From DASXTS01 sp036505275 (GTDB lineage Bacteria > Actinomycetota > Actinomycetes > Mycobacteriales > Pseudonocardiaceae): 11,791 nucleotides of DNA. Below are positions 1 through 6,972 of this stretch, piece after piece. The position numbers and the translations under genes were made by a program. The notes under the pieces were generated by a model that saw nothing but the letters and a program-made list of their open reading frames with translations, did no database searches and had not been told where the DNA came from. The stretch covers positions 1 to 11,791 of the forward strand of contig DASXTS010000201.1 of the NCBI GenBank assembly GCA_036505275.1, written 5' to 3'. How positions within the stretch are numbered: the stretch's first letter is position 1; each line of letters starts with the position of its first letter.

Positions 1-2197
1 TGGTGACCAGCACGCCTCGGCCCTTGCAGTGCTCGCACTGGGTGCTGAACGCCTCGAGCAGGCCGGTGCCCACCCGCTTGCGGGTCATCTGCACCAGGCC
101 GAGCGAGGTGACCTCGGCGACCTGGTGACGGGTGCGGTCCCGGCCGAGGCACTCGGTGAGCCGGCGCAGCACCAGGTCGCGGTTGGACTCCAGGACCATG
201 TCGATGAAGTCGATCACGATGATGCCGCCGATGTCGCGCAGCCGGAGCTGGCGGACGATCTCCTCGGCGGCCTCGAGGTTGTTGCGGGTGACGGTTTCCT
301 CGAGGTTGCCGCCGGCGCCGGTGAACTTGCCGGTGTTCACGTCGACGACGGTCATCGCCTCGGTACGGTCGATCACCAGGTAGCCGCCGGAGGGCAGCCA
401 CACCTTGCGGTCCAGCGCTTTGAGCAGTTGCTCGTCGATGCGGTAGTCGGTGAAGACGTCGGTGCTGCCGACGTGCTTGCGCAGCCGCGGGGCGAGGTCG
501 GGGGCGACGTGCTCGACGTAGGCCTCGATGGTGTCCATCGCGTCGCGGCCCTGCACCACGAGCGTGGAGAAGTCCTCGGTGAACAGGTCACGGACGACCT
601 TGATCAGCAGATCGGGCTCCTCGTAGAGCAGCTGCGGCGCCTGCGCGTTCGGCGCCTCGGACTTGTTCCTGATCACCTCCCACTGCGCCTGCAGCCGCCG
701 CACGTCTCGGGCCAGCGCCTCCTCGGTGACGCCCTCCGAAGCGGTGCGGATGATCACGCCGGCGTCCTCTGGCACGATCCGGCGCAGGATGTCCTTCAGC
801 CGCTTGCGCTCGGTGTCCGGCAGCTTGCGGCTGATCCCGGTTGCGCCGCCGCCCGGCACGTACACCAGGAACCGGCCGGGGAGGCTGATCTGGGTGGTCA
901 GCCGAGCGCCCTTGTGGCCGACCGGGTCCTTGGTGACCTGGACGAGCACGCTGTCGCCGGTCGAGAGCGCCTGCTCGATCCGGCGCGCCTTGCCTTCGAG
1001 ACCGGCGGCGTCCCAGTCCACCTCGCCGGCGTACAGCACGGCGTTGCGGCCACGGCCGACGTCGACGAACGCCGCCTCCATGGACGGCAGCACGTTCTGC
1101 ACCCGGCCCAGGTAGACGTTGCCGACCAGCGAACCGGATCCGGCCGAGGTGACGAAGTGCTCGACGAGCACGCCGTCCTCCAGCACCCCGATCTGCACCA
1201 CCGCAGTTGAGGAGCGGCCGCCGTTGCCGGCGTGGCCGTGCTCGCGGACCACCATCACCCGGTCCACCGACTCGCGGCGCGCCAGGAACTCTGCCTCGGA
1301 CAGGATCGGCGGGCGGCGGCGGCCGGCTTCGCGCCCGTCGCGGCGGCGCTGCCGCTTGGCCTCCAGCCGGGTCGAGCCCTTGACGCCCTGCACGCCGTCG
1401 TCGCCGTCCCCGGCCCGCGCCAGGCGGGCGTCCCTGACGTGTACCACCGTGTTGGGCGGGTCGTCCTCGCGCATGGCCTCGCCGGAATCGGCGTCCGCGC
1501 TCTTGCGCCGGCGACGGCGGCGCCGGCGGCGGGTGCCTGCCTCATCGGCCTCCTCGGCCTCGTCGGTCTCCTCGACCTCGGCCTCCTCGACCTCCGCCTC
1601 CTCGCCCTCGTCGGCCTCGGCAAAGTCGGCCTCGCCGGCCTCCCTGGCCCGGTCGACGTCGGCGCCCTCCTCGCCCGCCTCGACATCCTCGTCGTCCGGC
1701 TCGCCGTTCTGGCCGGCCCGGCCCCGGCCACGGCCGCGACGACCGCGCCGGCGCCGCCGGCGGCTGGGCCCACCCTCGAGGTCCTCCTCCGCGTCCTCGT
1801 CCTCGTCGGCGGCCTCCTCTTCTTCCTCGGCGGGCGGCCGCTGGCGTGGCCTGTCCGGCTCGATGAAGAGCGGCTGCGGAGCGGCAAACACCGGTGCCAG
1901 CGGCGCGGCCAGTCCGCCCTCCTCGATCTCCTCTGCGGACTCGCCGCCCGGCTCGGCCGGGTCGGGCAGCAACGCGGCGGCCACCCGCAGAGCGGTGTCC
2001 CGGTCGATGCTGGACTGAGCTCCCTTGGCCGGGCTACCGATCTCGGCGAGCGCCGCGAGCACGTCCCTGCTGGTCTGCCCGAGCAGCCTGGCCAGCGCGT
2101 GCACCCGAAGCTTGTCGGGCAGGTCCGTGACCAGGTCGGGCGTGGATGCGGTTCGGGACCCGCCGCCCGTGGCGGCAGGCCGGTCTTCGATTGTCAT
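1..2197 (-). CDS. rne: Ribonuclease E/G (Rne/Rng family), 3' end beyond the window
   Basis: Endoribonuclease of the RNase E/G family, acting in the cytoplasm on mRNA decay and rRNA/tRNA processing. About 730 residues are visible and the frame is open to the left edge, so the C-terminus is missing. Order of parts (approximate residues): IF2_N-like helical domain 28-77; disordered acidic stretches with arginine blocks near 146-160 and 223-230; S1 RNA-binding domain from about 345 (GNVYLGRVQNVLPSMEAAFVD); catalytic core with the two Mg-binding aspartates in VVDVNTGKFTG (about 618) and GGIIVIDFIDM (about 662); and a zinc-link motif CEHCKGRG (about 720-727) near the edge. The ATG is fixed by a GGAGGAG ribosome site at 2202-2208, four bases upstream. 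The charged region creates long, meaningless open frames on the plus strand. The 200 bp up to the DUF2344 gene hold no further gene. Identification is by motif and is secure. Confidence 0.96.
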   Translation of the reverse strand, partial: MTIEDRPAATGGGSRTASTPDLVTDLPDKLRVHALARLLGQTSRDVLAALAEIGSPAKGAQSSIDRDTALRVAAALLPDPAEPGGESAEEIEEGGLAAPLAPVFAAPQPLFIEPDRPRQRPPAEEEEEAADEDEDAEEDLEGGPSRRRRRRGRRGRGRGRAGQNGEPDDEDVEAGEEGADVDRAREAGEADFAEADEGEEAEVEEAEVEETDEAEEADEAGTRRRRRRRRRKSADADSGEAMREDDPPNTVVHVRDARLARAGDGDDGVQGVKGSTRLEAKRQRRRDGREAGRRRPPILSEAEFLARRESVDRVMVVREHGHAGNGGRSSTAVVQIGVLEDGVLVEHFVTSAGSGSLVGNVYLGRVQNVLPSMEAAFVDVGRGRNAVLYAGEVDWDAAGLEGKARRIEQALSTGDSVLVQVTKDPVGHKGARLTTQISLPGRFLVYVPGGGATGISRKLPDTERKRLKDILRRIVPEDAGVIIRTASEGVTEEALARDVRRLQAQWEVIRNKSEAPNAQAPQLLYEEPDLLIKVVRDLFTEDFSTLVVQGRDAMDTIEAYVEHVAPDLAPRLRKHVGSTDVFTDYRIDEQLLKALDRKVWLPSGGYLVIDRTEAMTVVDVNTGKFTGAGGNLEETVTRNNLEAAEEIVRQLRLRDIGGIIVIDFIDMVLESNRDLVLRRLTECLGRDRTRHQVAEVTSLGLVQMTRKRVGTGLLEAFSTQCEHCKGRGVLVT

Positions 2198-2397
2198 TCA
2201 GCTCCTCCGCCCCCGGGCGCGTCCGGTGACAGACGCGGCCGCGCAGGGGCCTTGTTCCTGTGCAGCTTGTGCACTCCACGAAAGCGCCGGGCGTTTCCGC
2301 GGTACCTCTTCCTCCTCCACCACCGCGGTCGCTGGCTACTCACCGACTGCGGCGACGGCAAACCTGTCGTCCACCCGGCGTCTCCGCCGAGCCTGTC

Positions 2398-3123
2398 TCA
2401 ATCGTCAACGTTCTGAAGCGGGTCGACAATGCACCCGTCGTCGTCGAGCCGACCCTGCGCCGTTCGGGTGGCCTTCGCAGGCACCGTCGGCCTCACGCCG
2501 GCGACGACGACCAGTGCATTCAGAACGTCGTCAGGCCGTACCGCAGGCGTTACCTGCCGTACCACCGTCGACAGTATCCCACAGGCTTCCGGGCCTTCAG
2601 TGCCTTCCGCCACATCGGCGCTGACCAGCGCCGCCCTCGCATCGACGGTGCGGCGGCCGTCCTTAGTCAACTTCTCGACCGGCACGCTCGGCGCGGCCAT
2701 CAGCGCGGCGGCCGCCCTGGCCAGCTCGTCGCTCGGCACCCCGGGCACCTCGATGCGCCAGCGGCTGACCTCGATCAACCCGGCCAGCGAGCCGCCGTCG
2801 GATTCCGCCGCCGCCAGCACGTCCAGCCCGTCGGGCAGCGCGGCGTCCAGCTCACGCCGTACCGCCTCCGGATCGAGCCGCCGCACCACCTGGATCTCCA
2901 CGTACTCGGCCTCACTGGCCGCGCCGGTGGGCGCCGCGCCGATCCAGGAAACCCGCGGGTGCGGGCTGAAGCCTTGCGAGTACGCCATTGGCACACCGGC
3001 CGCGCGCAGTGCCCGCTCGAAGGCCCGGGCCACATCACGGTGCGAGGCGAAGCGCAGCCGCCCGCGCTTGGCGTACCGCAGCCGGATCCGCTGGACCGGC
3101 GGGTCGGACGGGCGCGGTGGCAT
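2398..3123 (-). CDS. TIGR03936/DUF2344 radical-SAM-associated protein
   Basis: A 241-residue cytoplasmic protein of the TIGR03936 (DUF2344) family. Its role is not established. It is almost always encoded beside, or fused to, the TIGR03960 radical SAM protein, and often next to RNase E/G, so a joint role in RNA or ribosome metabolism is a reasonable inference. The family signature is in the first 60 residues: RIRLRYAKRGRLRFASHRD, then FERALRAAGVPMAYSQGFSPHPR. The rest is alpha/beta and less conserved, and the last 30 residues are polar. The ATG at 3123 has no Shine-Dalgarno sequence. Instead a TACGGT box (3130-3135) ends six bases upstream, which suggests a leaderless transcript. The gene ends 200 bp before rne on the same strand. 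It is unusual in being separated from its radical SAM partner by a protease gene on the opposite strand. Confidence 0.88.
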   Translation of the reverse strand: MPPRPSDPPVQRIRLRYAKRGRLRFASHRDVARAFERALRAAGVPMAYSQGFSPHPRVSWIGAAPTGAASEAEYVEIQVVRRLDPEAVRRELDAALPDGLDVLAAAESDGGSLAGLIEVSRWRIEVPGVPSDELARAAAALMAAPSVPVEKLTKDGRRTVDARAALVSADVAEGTEGPEACGILSTVVRQVTPAVRPDDVLNALVVVAGVRPTVPAKATRTAQGRLDDDGCIVDPLQNVDD

Positions 3124-3129
3124 GCCGCA

Positions 3130-3135
3130 ACCGTA
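3130..3135 (-). promoter_or_regulatory. Candidate -10 box of a leaderless DUF2344 transcript
   Basis: On the minus strand TACGGT fits the actinobacterial TAnnnT -10 pattern and ends six bases before the ATG at 3123. With no ribosome-binding sequence present, this spacing fits transcription starting at the A of the start codon. No convincing -35 element is visible 17-18 bases upstream. Confidence 0.35.
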
Positions 3136-3186
3136 CGGCTGGGGTGAGAGTTCCGGCGCCTGTCACCACGGTGGGTGCCCCGCTGC

Positions 3187-3215
3187 TTGTCACGACGGGT
3201 GGCCCTCATTACCGT
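3187..3215 (+). promoter_or_regulatory. Candidate promoter of the subtilisin-like protease gene
   Basis: TTGTCA (3187-3192) and TACCGT (3210-3215) are separated by 17 bases and match a housekeeping-sigma -35/-10 pair (TTGACA, TAnnnT). Transcription would start near 3222 and give a leader of about 50 nt before the GTG at 3272. The pair lies in the 148-bp divergent gap between the DUF2344 and protease starts, where a promoter is expected. Assigned by eye only. Confidence 0.4.
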
Positions 3216-3216
3216 C

Positions 3217-3235
3217 GCCACCACTCGTTGGTGGC
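3217..3235 (+). repeat. Inverted repeat at the protease transcription start (possible operator)
   Basis: Seven-base arms GCCACCA (3217-3223) and TGGTGGC (3229-3235) surround a five-base centre. The repeat begins one base after the proposed -10 box, so it would span the transcription start. That is a classic position for a repressor operator. It could also be a small hairpin at the 5' end of the leader. No regulator gene is encoded nearby. Confidence 0.35.
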
Positions 3236-3271
3236 CGATCCGCGGCCAGCCGAAAACGTGGAGGTCACGCG

Positions 3272-4885
3272 GTGCAGATCGGCGCGCCGGCGTTGCGGGC
3301 CCCGGCGGCGGCCACGGTGGCTGCGCTGCTGGCCATCGCCGTGCTGCCCACGACGGCCGCGAGCGCCGCCGCGGTGCTGCCCGGCCCGGCCACAACGGCC
3401 GCGTCCGCTGCATCGCCCGGTGTAACCCCGCCGGCGGCGACGGGTGACCCGGCCGGCGGGGCCGTGCCGCGTGCGGCGCCCTGCCGCTCCGACCTGCCCC
3501 GGCTGCGGTACCTGGTGCTGTTCGCGGCCGGGACGCGGGCCGACGCGGCGCGGGACGAGATCGAGGCGGCCTGCGGCGTGCTGTCCGGCTACTACTCCGA
3601 GATCGCGGTCGCGGTCGCCACCTCGACGGACGGCACGTTCGACAGCCGGATCGGCCGGGACCGGGCCTACAGCGCACAGGCCGAGGCGGTCACCCGGCCG
3701 GCCGCACCGCGCCGCCGGCCCGCCGCGCTGCCGCGGGCGGTCGGGGTGCAGTCGCTCGGCACCGAGGTGGCCGAGGCGGCCGTGGCGGCCGAGGCGGCCG
3801 AGACCGGCGGTCGCATCGGCGAGCAGTGGGACATGACCATGATCGGCGCCAACCGGGCACGCGCGCAGCGGCCCGGCAGCAGCGATGTGCTGGTCGGCGT
3901 GCTCGACTCCGGCGTGGACGCCGACCACCCCGACCTGTTCACGGCCATCGATCGCTCGGCCTCCGCGGGCTGTGACACGGGTGTGCCGGACCCGAGCCCA
4001 TCGGCGTGGCGGCCGGGTGGCCCTGGCGGCGGGCACGGTACCCATGTCGCCGGCATCATCGCCGCCGCCGACGACGGCGCCGGCATCACCGGGGTGGCGC
4101 CGGGGGTCCGCATCGCCGCGGTGAAAGTGGTCGACGCGGCCGGCTTCATCTACCCCGAGTACGCGGTGTGCGGATTCATGTGGGCGGCGCGCAACGGCAT
4201 GCGGATCGCCAACCACAGCTACTTCGTCGACCCGTGGCTGTTCACCTGCGACGACCAGCCCGGCCAGGCCGTGGTGCACGAGGCGCTGCGGCGAGCGGCC
4301 GGCTACGCCACCGCACATGGCGTGCTCTCCGTCGCGGCGGCCGGCAACGAGGCGCTGGACCTGGCTGACCCGACCGTGGACACCAGCAGCCCGAACAACG
4401 CGCGGACGCAGCGCGCCCGGCCGGTCGACAACCACTGCGATGTGCTGCCCGCGGAGCTGCCCGACGTGCTCACGGTGTCCGCCGTCGGCGCCGGCGGGGT
4501 CAAGTCGTCCTACAGCTCCTACGGCGCCGGCGTGGTGGATATCGCCGCGCCCGGGGGCGACGTCCGGCAGCGCCCACCGGCCGCGAACAGCGGCTGCGTG
4601 CTGTCCACTGTGCCGGGCGGGTACGGCCGGATGTGCGGCACCTCGATGGCCGCGCCGCACGTCTCCGGCGTCGCCGCGCTGGTCGCCTCGGCCCACCCGT
4701 CAGCCGGACCGGCCCAGCTCGCGTCGCTGTTGCTGTCCTCGGCCACTCCGGTGGCCTGCCCCGACGGCGGGTACGACCCCGACTCCAACGGCACCGCCGA
4801 CGCCCGCTGCACGCCATCGCCGGGCGCCGGCAACGGCTTTTACGGCGCCGGCATGGTCAACGCCGTGGCCGCAGTCGCAGGCTGA
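3272..4885 (+). CDS. Secreted S8 family (subtilisin-like) serine protease
   Basis: A 537-residue extracellular serine endopeptidase precursor. Residues 1-33 form a Sec-type signal peptide (hydrophobic core AATVAALLAIAVL, then a TAASA-like cleavage region). Residues 77-117 resemble an I9-type inhibitory propeptide, and an Ala/Arg-rich linker follows to about 180. The catalytic domain shows Asp212 (VGVLDSGVDADHPDL), His255 (GGGHGTHVAG), oxyanion Asn359 (AAAGNE) and Ser458 (CGTSMAAPHVSG). Ten cysteines suggest several disulphides. DPDSNGTAD (502-510) looks like a calcium-binding loop. There is no C-terminal membrane helix, unlike ESX-associated mycosins, so it is probably released. The GTG start is chosen because GGAGG (3260-3264) lies seven bases upstream and the signal peptide begins there; the open frame further upstream is antisense to the DUF2344 gene. 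It stands alone on this strand, and its 3' end overlaps the radical SAM gene by 46 bp. Confidence 0.93.
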   Translation: MQIGAPALRAPAAATVAALLAIAVLPTTAASAAAVLPGPATTAASAASPGVTPPAATGDPAGGAVPRAAPCRSDLPRLRYLVLFAAGTRADAARDEIEAACGVLSGYYSEIAVAVATSTDGTFDSRIGRDRAYSAQAEAVTRPAAPRRRPAALPRAVGVQSLGTEVAEAAVAAEAAETGGRIGEQWDMTMIGANRARAQRPGSSDVLVGVLDSGVDADHPDLFTAIDRSASAGCDTGVPDPSPSAWRPGGPGGGHGTHVAGIIAAADDGAGITGVAPGVRIAAVKVVDAAGFIYPEYAVCGFMWAARNGMRIANHSYFVDPWLFTCDDQPGQAVVHEALRRAAGYATAHGVLSVAAAGNEALDLADPTVDTSSPNNARTQRARPVDNHCDVLPAELPDVLTVSAVGAGGVKSSYSSYGAGVVDIAAPGGDVRQRPPAANSGCVLSTVPGGYGRMCGTSMAAPHVSGVAALVASAHPSAGPAQLASLLLSSATPVACPDGGYDPDSNGTADARCTPSPGAGNGFYGAGMVNAVAAVAG

Positions 4886-6867
4886 TCGAGCCGGCCGTGC
4901 TGGCCGTGCTGGCCGAAGACAGGGTTGCGCACCGGCGTGCCGCGGTCCGTCGGTGTGATCGGCAGCAGCCGTCGCCCGGTCGGACCCATCTGGATCGCGG
5001 TACCGAGATCGGGGCACACGCCACAGTCGAAGCACGGCGTCCACCGGCAGTCGTCCTGCTCGCGCTCGGACAGCGCGTTCACCCAGTCGGCCCAGAGCCA
5101 GTCCTTGTCAAGGCCGGAGTCGAGGTGGTCCCACGGCAGGATCTCGGCGCCGCCGCGCTCTCGGGTGGTGAACCAGTCCAGCGACACGCCGAGCGGTGTC
5201 AACTCGGCCTCGCACGCGGAAACCCAGCGCTGGTAGGAGAAGTGCTCGTGCCAGCCGTCGAACCGGCCGCCGTCCCGCCACACCCGTTCGATCACCCGGC
5301 CCACCCGGCGGTCGCCGCGGGAGAGCAGGCCCTCGATCAGCGACGGCTTGCCGTCGTGGTAGCGCATGCCGATGCTGCGGCCGAGCCGCCGGTCGGCATT
5401 GATCGCCCCGCGGAGCAGCCGCAGCCGCCCGTCGACCACGTCCGGGGCGGCCTGCGCAGCCCATTGGAACGGGGTATGCGGTTTCGGCACGAACGCGCCG
5501 ATCGAGATCGTGCACCGCACGTCGTTGCTGCCGGCGGCGGCCCGTCCGGCACGGATCACCTCGGTCGCCATCCGCGCGATCTGCAGCACGTCGTCGTCGG
5601 TCTCGGTCGGCAGGCCGCACATGAAGTAGAGCTTCACCTGCCGCCATCCGGCGGCGTATGCCGCGCTGACGGTGGTGATCAGGTCCGCCTCCGATACCAT
5701 TTTGTTGATCACGCGACGGATCCGTTCGCTGCCGCCCTCGGGTGCGAACGTCAGGCCAGACCGGCGGCCGTTGCGGGTCAGCTCGTTGGCGAGATCGATG
5801 TTGAACGCATCGACCCTGGTGGACGGCAACGACAACCCGGTGTTGGTGCCCTCGTACCGGTCCGCGAGCCCCTTGGTGATCTCGGCGATCTCCGAGTGGT
5901 CCGCGCTGGACAGTGACAACAGGCCCACCTCGCTGAACCCGGTGGCCGCCAGGCCGTGCTGCACCATCTCGCCGATGCCGTCGACCGACCGCTCCCGGAC
6001 CGGGCGGGTGATCATGCCGGCCTGGCAGAACCGGCAACCGCGGGTGCAGCCCCGGAAGATTTCCACGCTCATCCGCTCGTGCACGCTTTCGGCGAGCGGT
6101 ACCAGCGGCTGCTTCGGATACGGCCAGGCGTCCAGGTTCATAGTGGTCCGCTTGGTCACCCGGAATGGCACGCGGTCGCGGTTCGGCACCACGCTGGCGA
6201 TCCGCCCGTCGGCTAGGTACGCCACGTCGTAGAACCGCGGCACGTAGACGCCCTCGGTCTCGGCGAGCCGGGTGAGCAGCTCGTTCCGGCCACCCGGCCG
6301 CCCGGCCGCCTTCCAGTCGCGAACGACGTCGGTGATGTCGAGCACCGCCTCCTCGCCGTCGCCGAGCACCGCGGCGTCGACGAAGTCCGCGATCGGCTCC
6401 GGGTTGAACGCGGCGTGCCCGCCGGCGACCACGACGGGGTGCTCCTCGGTGCGCTCCGCGGCGTGCAGTGGGATGCCGGCCAGGTCGAGCGCGGTGAGCA
6501 GGTTGGTGTAGCCCAGCTCGGTGGCGAACGAGACGCCGAGCAGGTCGAACGCCGCGACCGGGCGGTGCGCGTCGACAGTGAACTGCGGCACGCCGTGCTC
6601 GCGCATCAGCCGTTCCAGGTCCGGCCACACCGCATAACTGCGCTCGGCCAGCACGCCGGGCTGCTCGTTGAGGATCTCGTAGAGGATCATCACGCCCTGG
6701 TTGGGCAGACCGACCTCGTACGCGTCGGGGTACATCAGCGCCCAACGCACCGTGGTAGCATCCCATTCCTTCACGGTGGCATTGCGCTCCCCGCCCACGT
6801 ACTGGACCGGTTTCGACACCCGCGGCAGCAACGGCTCCAGCGCGGCGAACACTGATTCGACGCTCAT
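4840..6867 (-). CDS. TIGR03960 family B12-binding-domain radical SAM protein
   Basis: A 675-residue cytoplasmic radical S-adenosylmethionine enzyme with a probable [4Fe-4S] cluster. The substrate is unknown for this family. An N-terminal cobalamin-binding-like Rossmann region covers about 35-200 (PNQGVMILYEILN, VVVAGGHAAFNPEPI, LGDGEEAV). The radical SAM core from about 265 carries the cluster motif CTRGCRFC (Cys274, 278, 281). A C-terminal cysteine cluster CFDCGVC spans 612-618. The ATG at 6867 gives the family's usual MSVESVF start; a TTG nine bases upstream (6876) is an alternative. No Shine-Dalgarno is seen. TAGGCT (6876-6881) could be a -10 box but sits eight bases from the ATG. The last 25 or so residues lie beyond the conserved part, and the final codons are antisense to the protease gene. 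The start lies only 31 bp from the left repeat of the AbiEi-DUF559 unit. Confidence 0.93.
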   Translation of the reverse strand: MSVESVFAALEPLLPRVSKPVQYVGGERNATVKEWDATTVRWALMYPDAYEVGLPNQGVMILYEILNEQPGVLAERSYAVWPDLERLMREHGVPQFTVDAHRPVAAFDLLGVSFATELGYTNLLTALDLAGIPLHAAERTEEHPVVVAGGHAAFNPEPIADFVDAAVLGDGEEAVLDITDVVRDWKAAGRPGGRNELLTRLAETEGVYVPRFYDVAYLADGRIASVVPNRDRVPFRVTKRTTMNLDAWPYPKQPLVPLAESVHERMSVEIFRGCTRGCRFCQAGMITRPVRERSVDGIGEMVQHGLAATGFSEVGLLSLSSADHSEIAEITKGLADRYEGTNTGLSLPSTRVDAFNIDLANELTRNGRRSGLTFAPEGGSERIRRVINKMVSEADLITTVSAAYAAGWRQVKLYFMCGLPTETDDDVLQIARMATEVIRAGRAAAGSNDVRCTISIGAFVPKPHTPFQWAAQAAPDVVDGRLRLLRGAINADRRLGRSIGMRYHDGKPSLIEGLLSRGDRRVGRVIERVWRDGGRFDGWHEHFSYQRWVSACEAELTPLGVSLDWFTTRERGGAEILPWDHLDSGLDKDWLWADWVNALSEREQDDCRWTPCFDCGVCPDLGTAIQMGPTGRRLLPITPTDRGTPVRNPVFGQHGQHGRLDQPATAATALTMPAP

Positions 6868-6898
6868 CGCCGTCAAGCCTACGTCCGCCCCGTTGGTC

Positions 6899-6940
6899 TG
6901 CCTCCAAGTACCACCATTGCAGCTGGAATGGGCCTTTAAC
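6899..6940 (+). repeat. Left inverted repeat of the AbiEi-DUF559 cassette
   Basis: Begins TGCCTCCAAGTACCACCATT and ends AATGGGCCTTTAAC. Inside it, CCATT (6914-6918) and AATGG (6927-6931) can pair around an eight-base loop containing the palindrome CAGCTG. All five differences from the right copy fall in this loop. A partial extra copy of the motif, TAC(C/T)ACCATTGC(A/G)GCT, follows at 6941-6956 (first instance 6909-6924). Confidence 0.9.
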
Positions 6941-6972
6941 TACTACCATTGCGGCTCTTTGCCCGTCGGCGC

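Noticed and set aside
29..2416. Long plus-strand open frames (29-1210, 1119-2018, 1232-2416)
   Set aside because: They are antisense to the continuous RNase E/G frame. Their composition (runs of Ser, Arg or Leu/Val) mirrors the charged region of that gene, and none shows a known motif.
2429..3271. N-terminal extension of the protease frame to 2429
   Set aside because: This part is antisense to the DUF2344 gene. The signal peptide and a strong ribosome site place the start at 3272.
3209..4696. 495-residue minus-strand open frame opposite the protease
   Set aside because: Low-complexity Gly/Arg/His composition, no motif, and fully antisense to a gene with an intact catalytic triad.
4893..4910. 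Two tandem copies of GGCCGTGCT
   Set aside because: A nine-base duplication inside the radical SAM gene tail, explained by low-complexity GQHGQHG coding; nothing more to support.
6899..6940. Inverted repeats as a pair of intrinsic terminators
   Set aside because: The internal stem is only five base pairs and no U-tract follows, and the conservation extends well beyond the stem.
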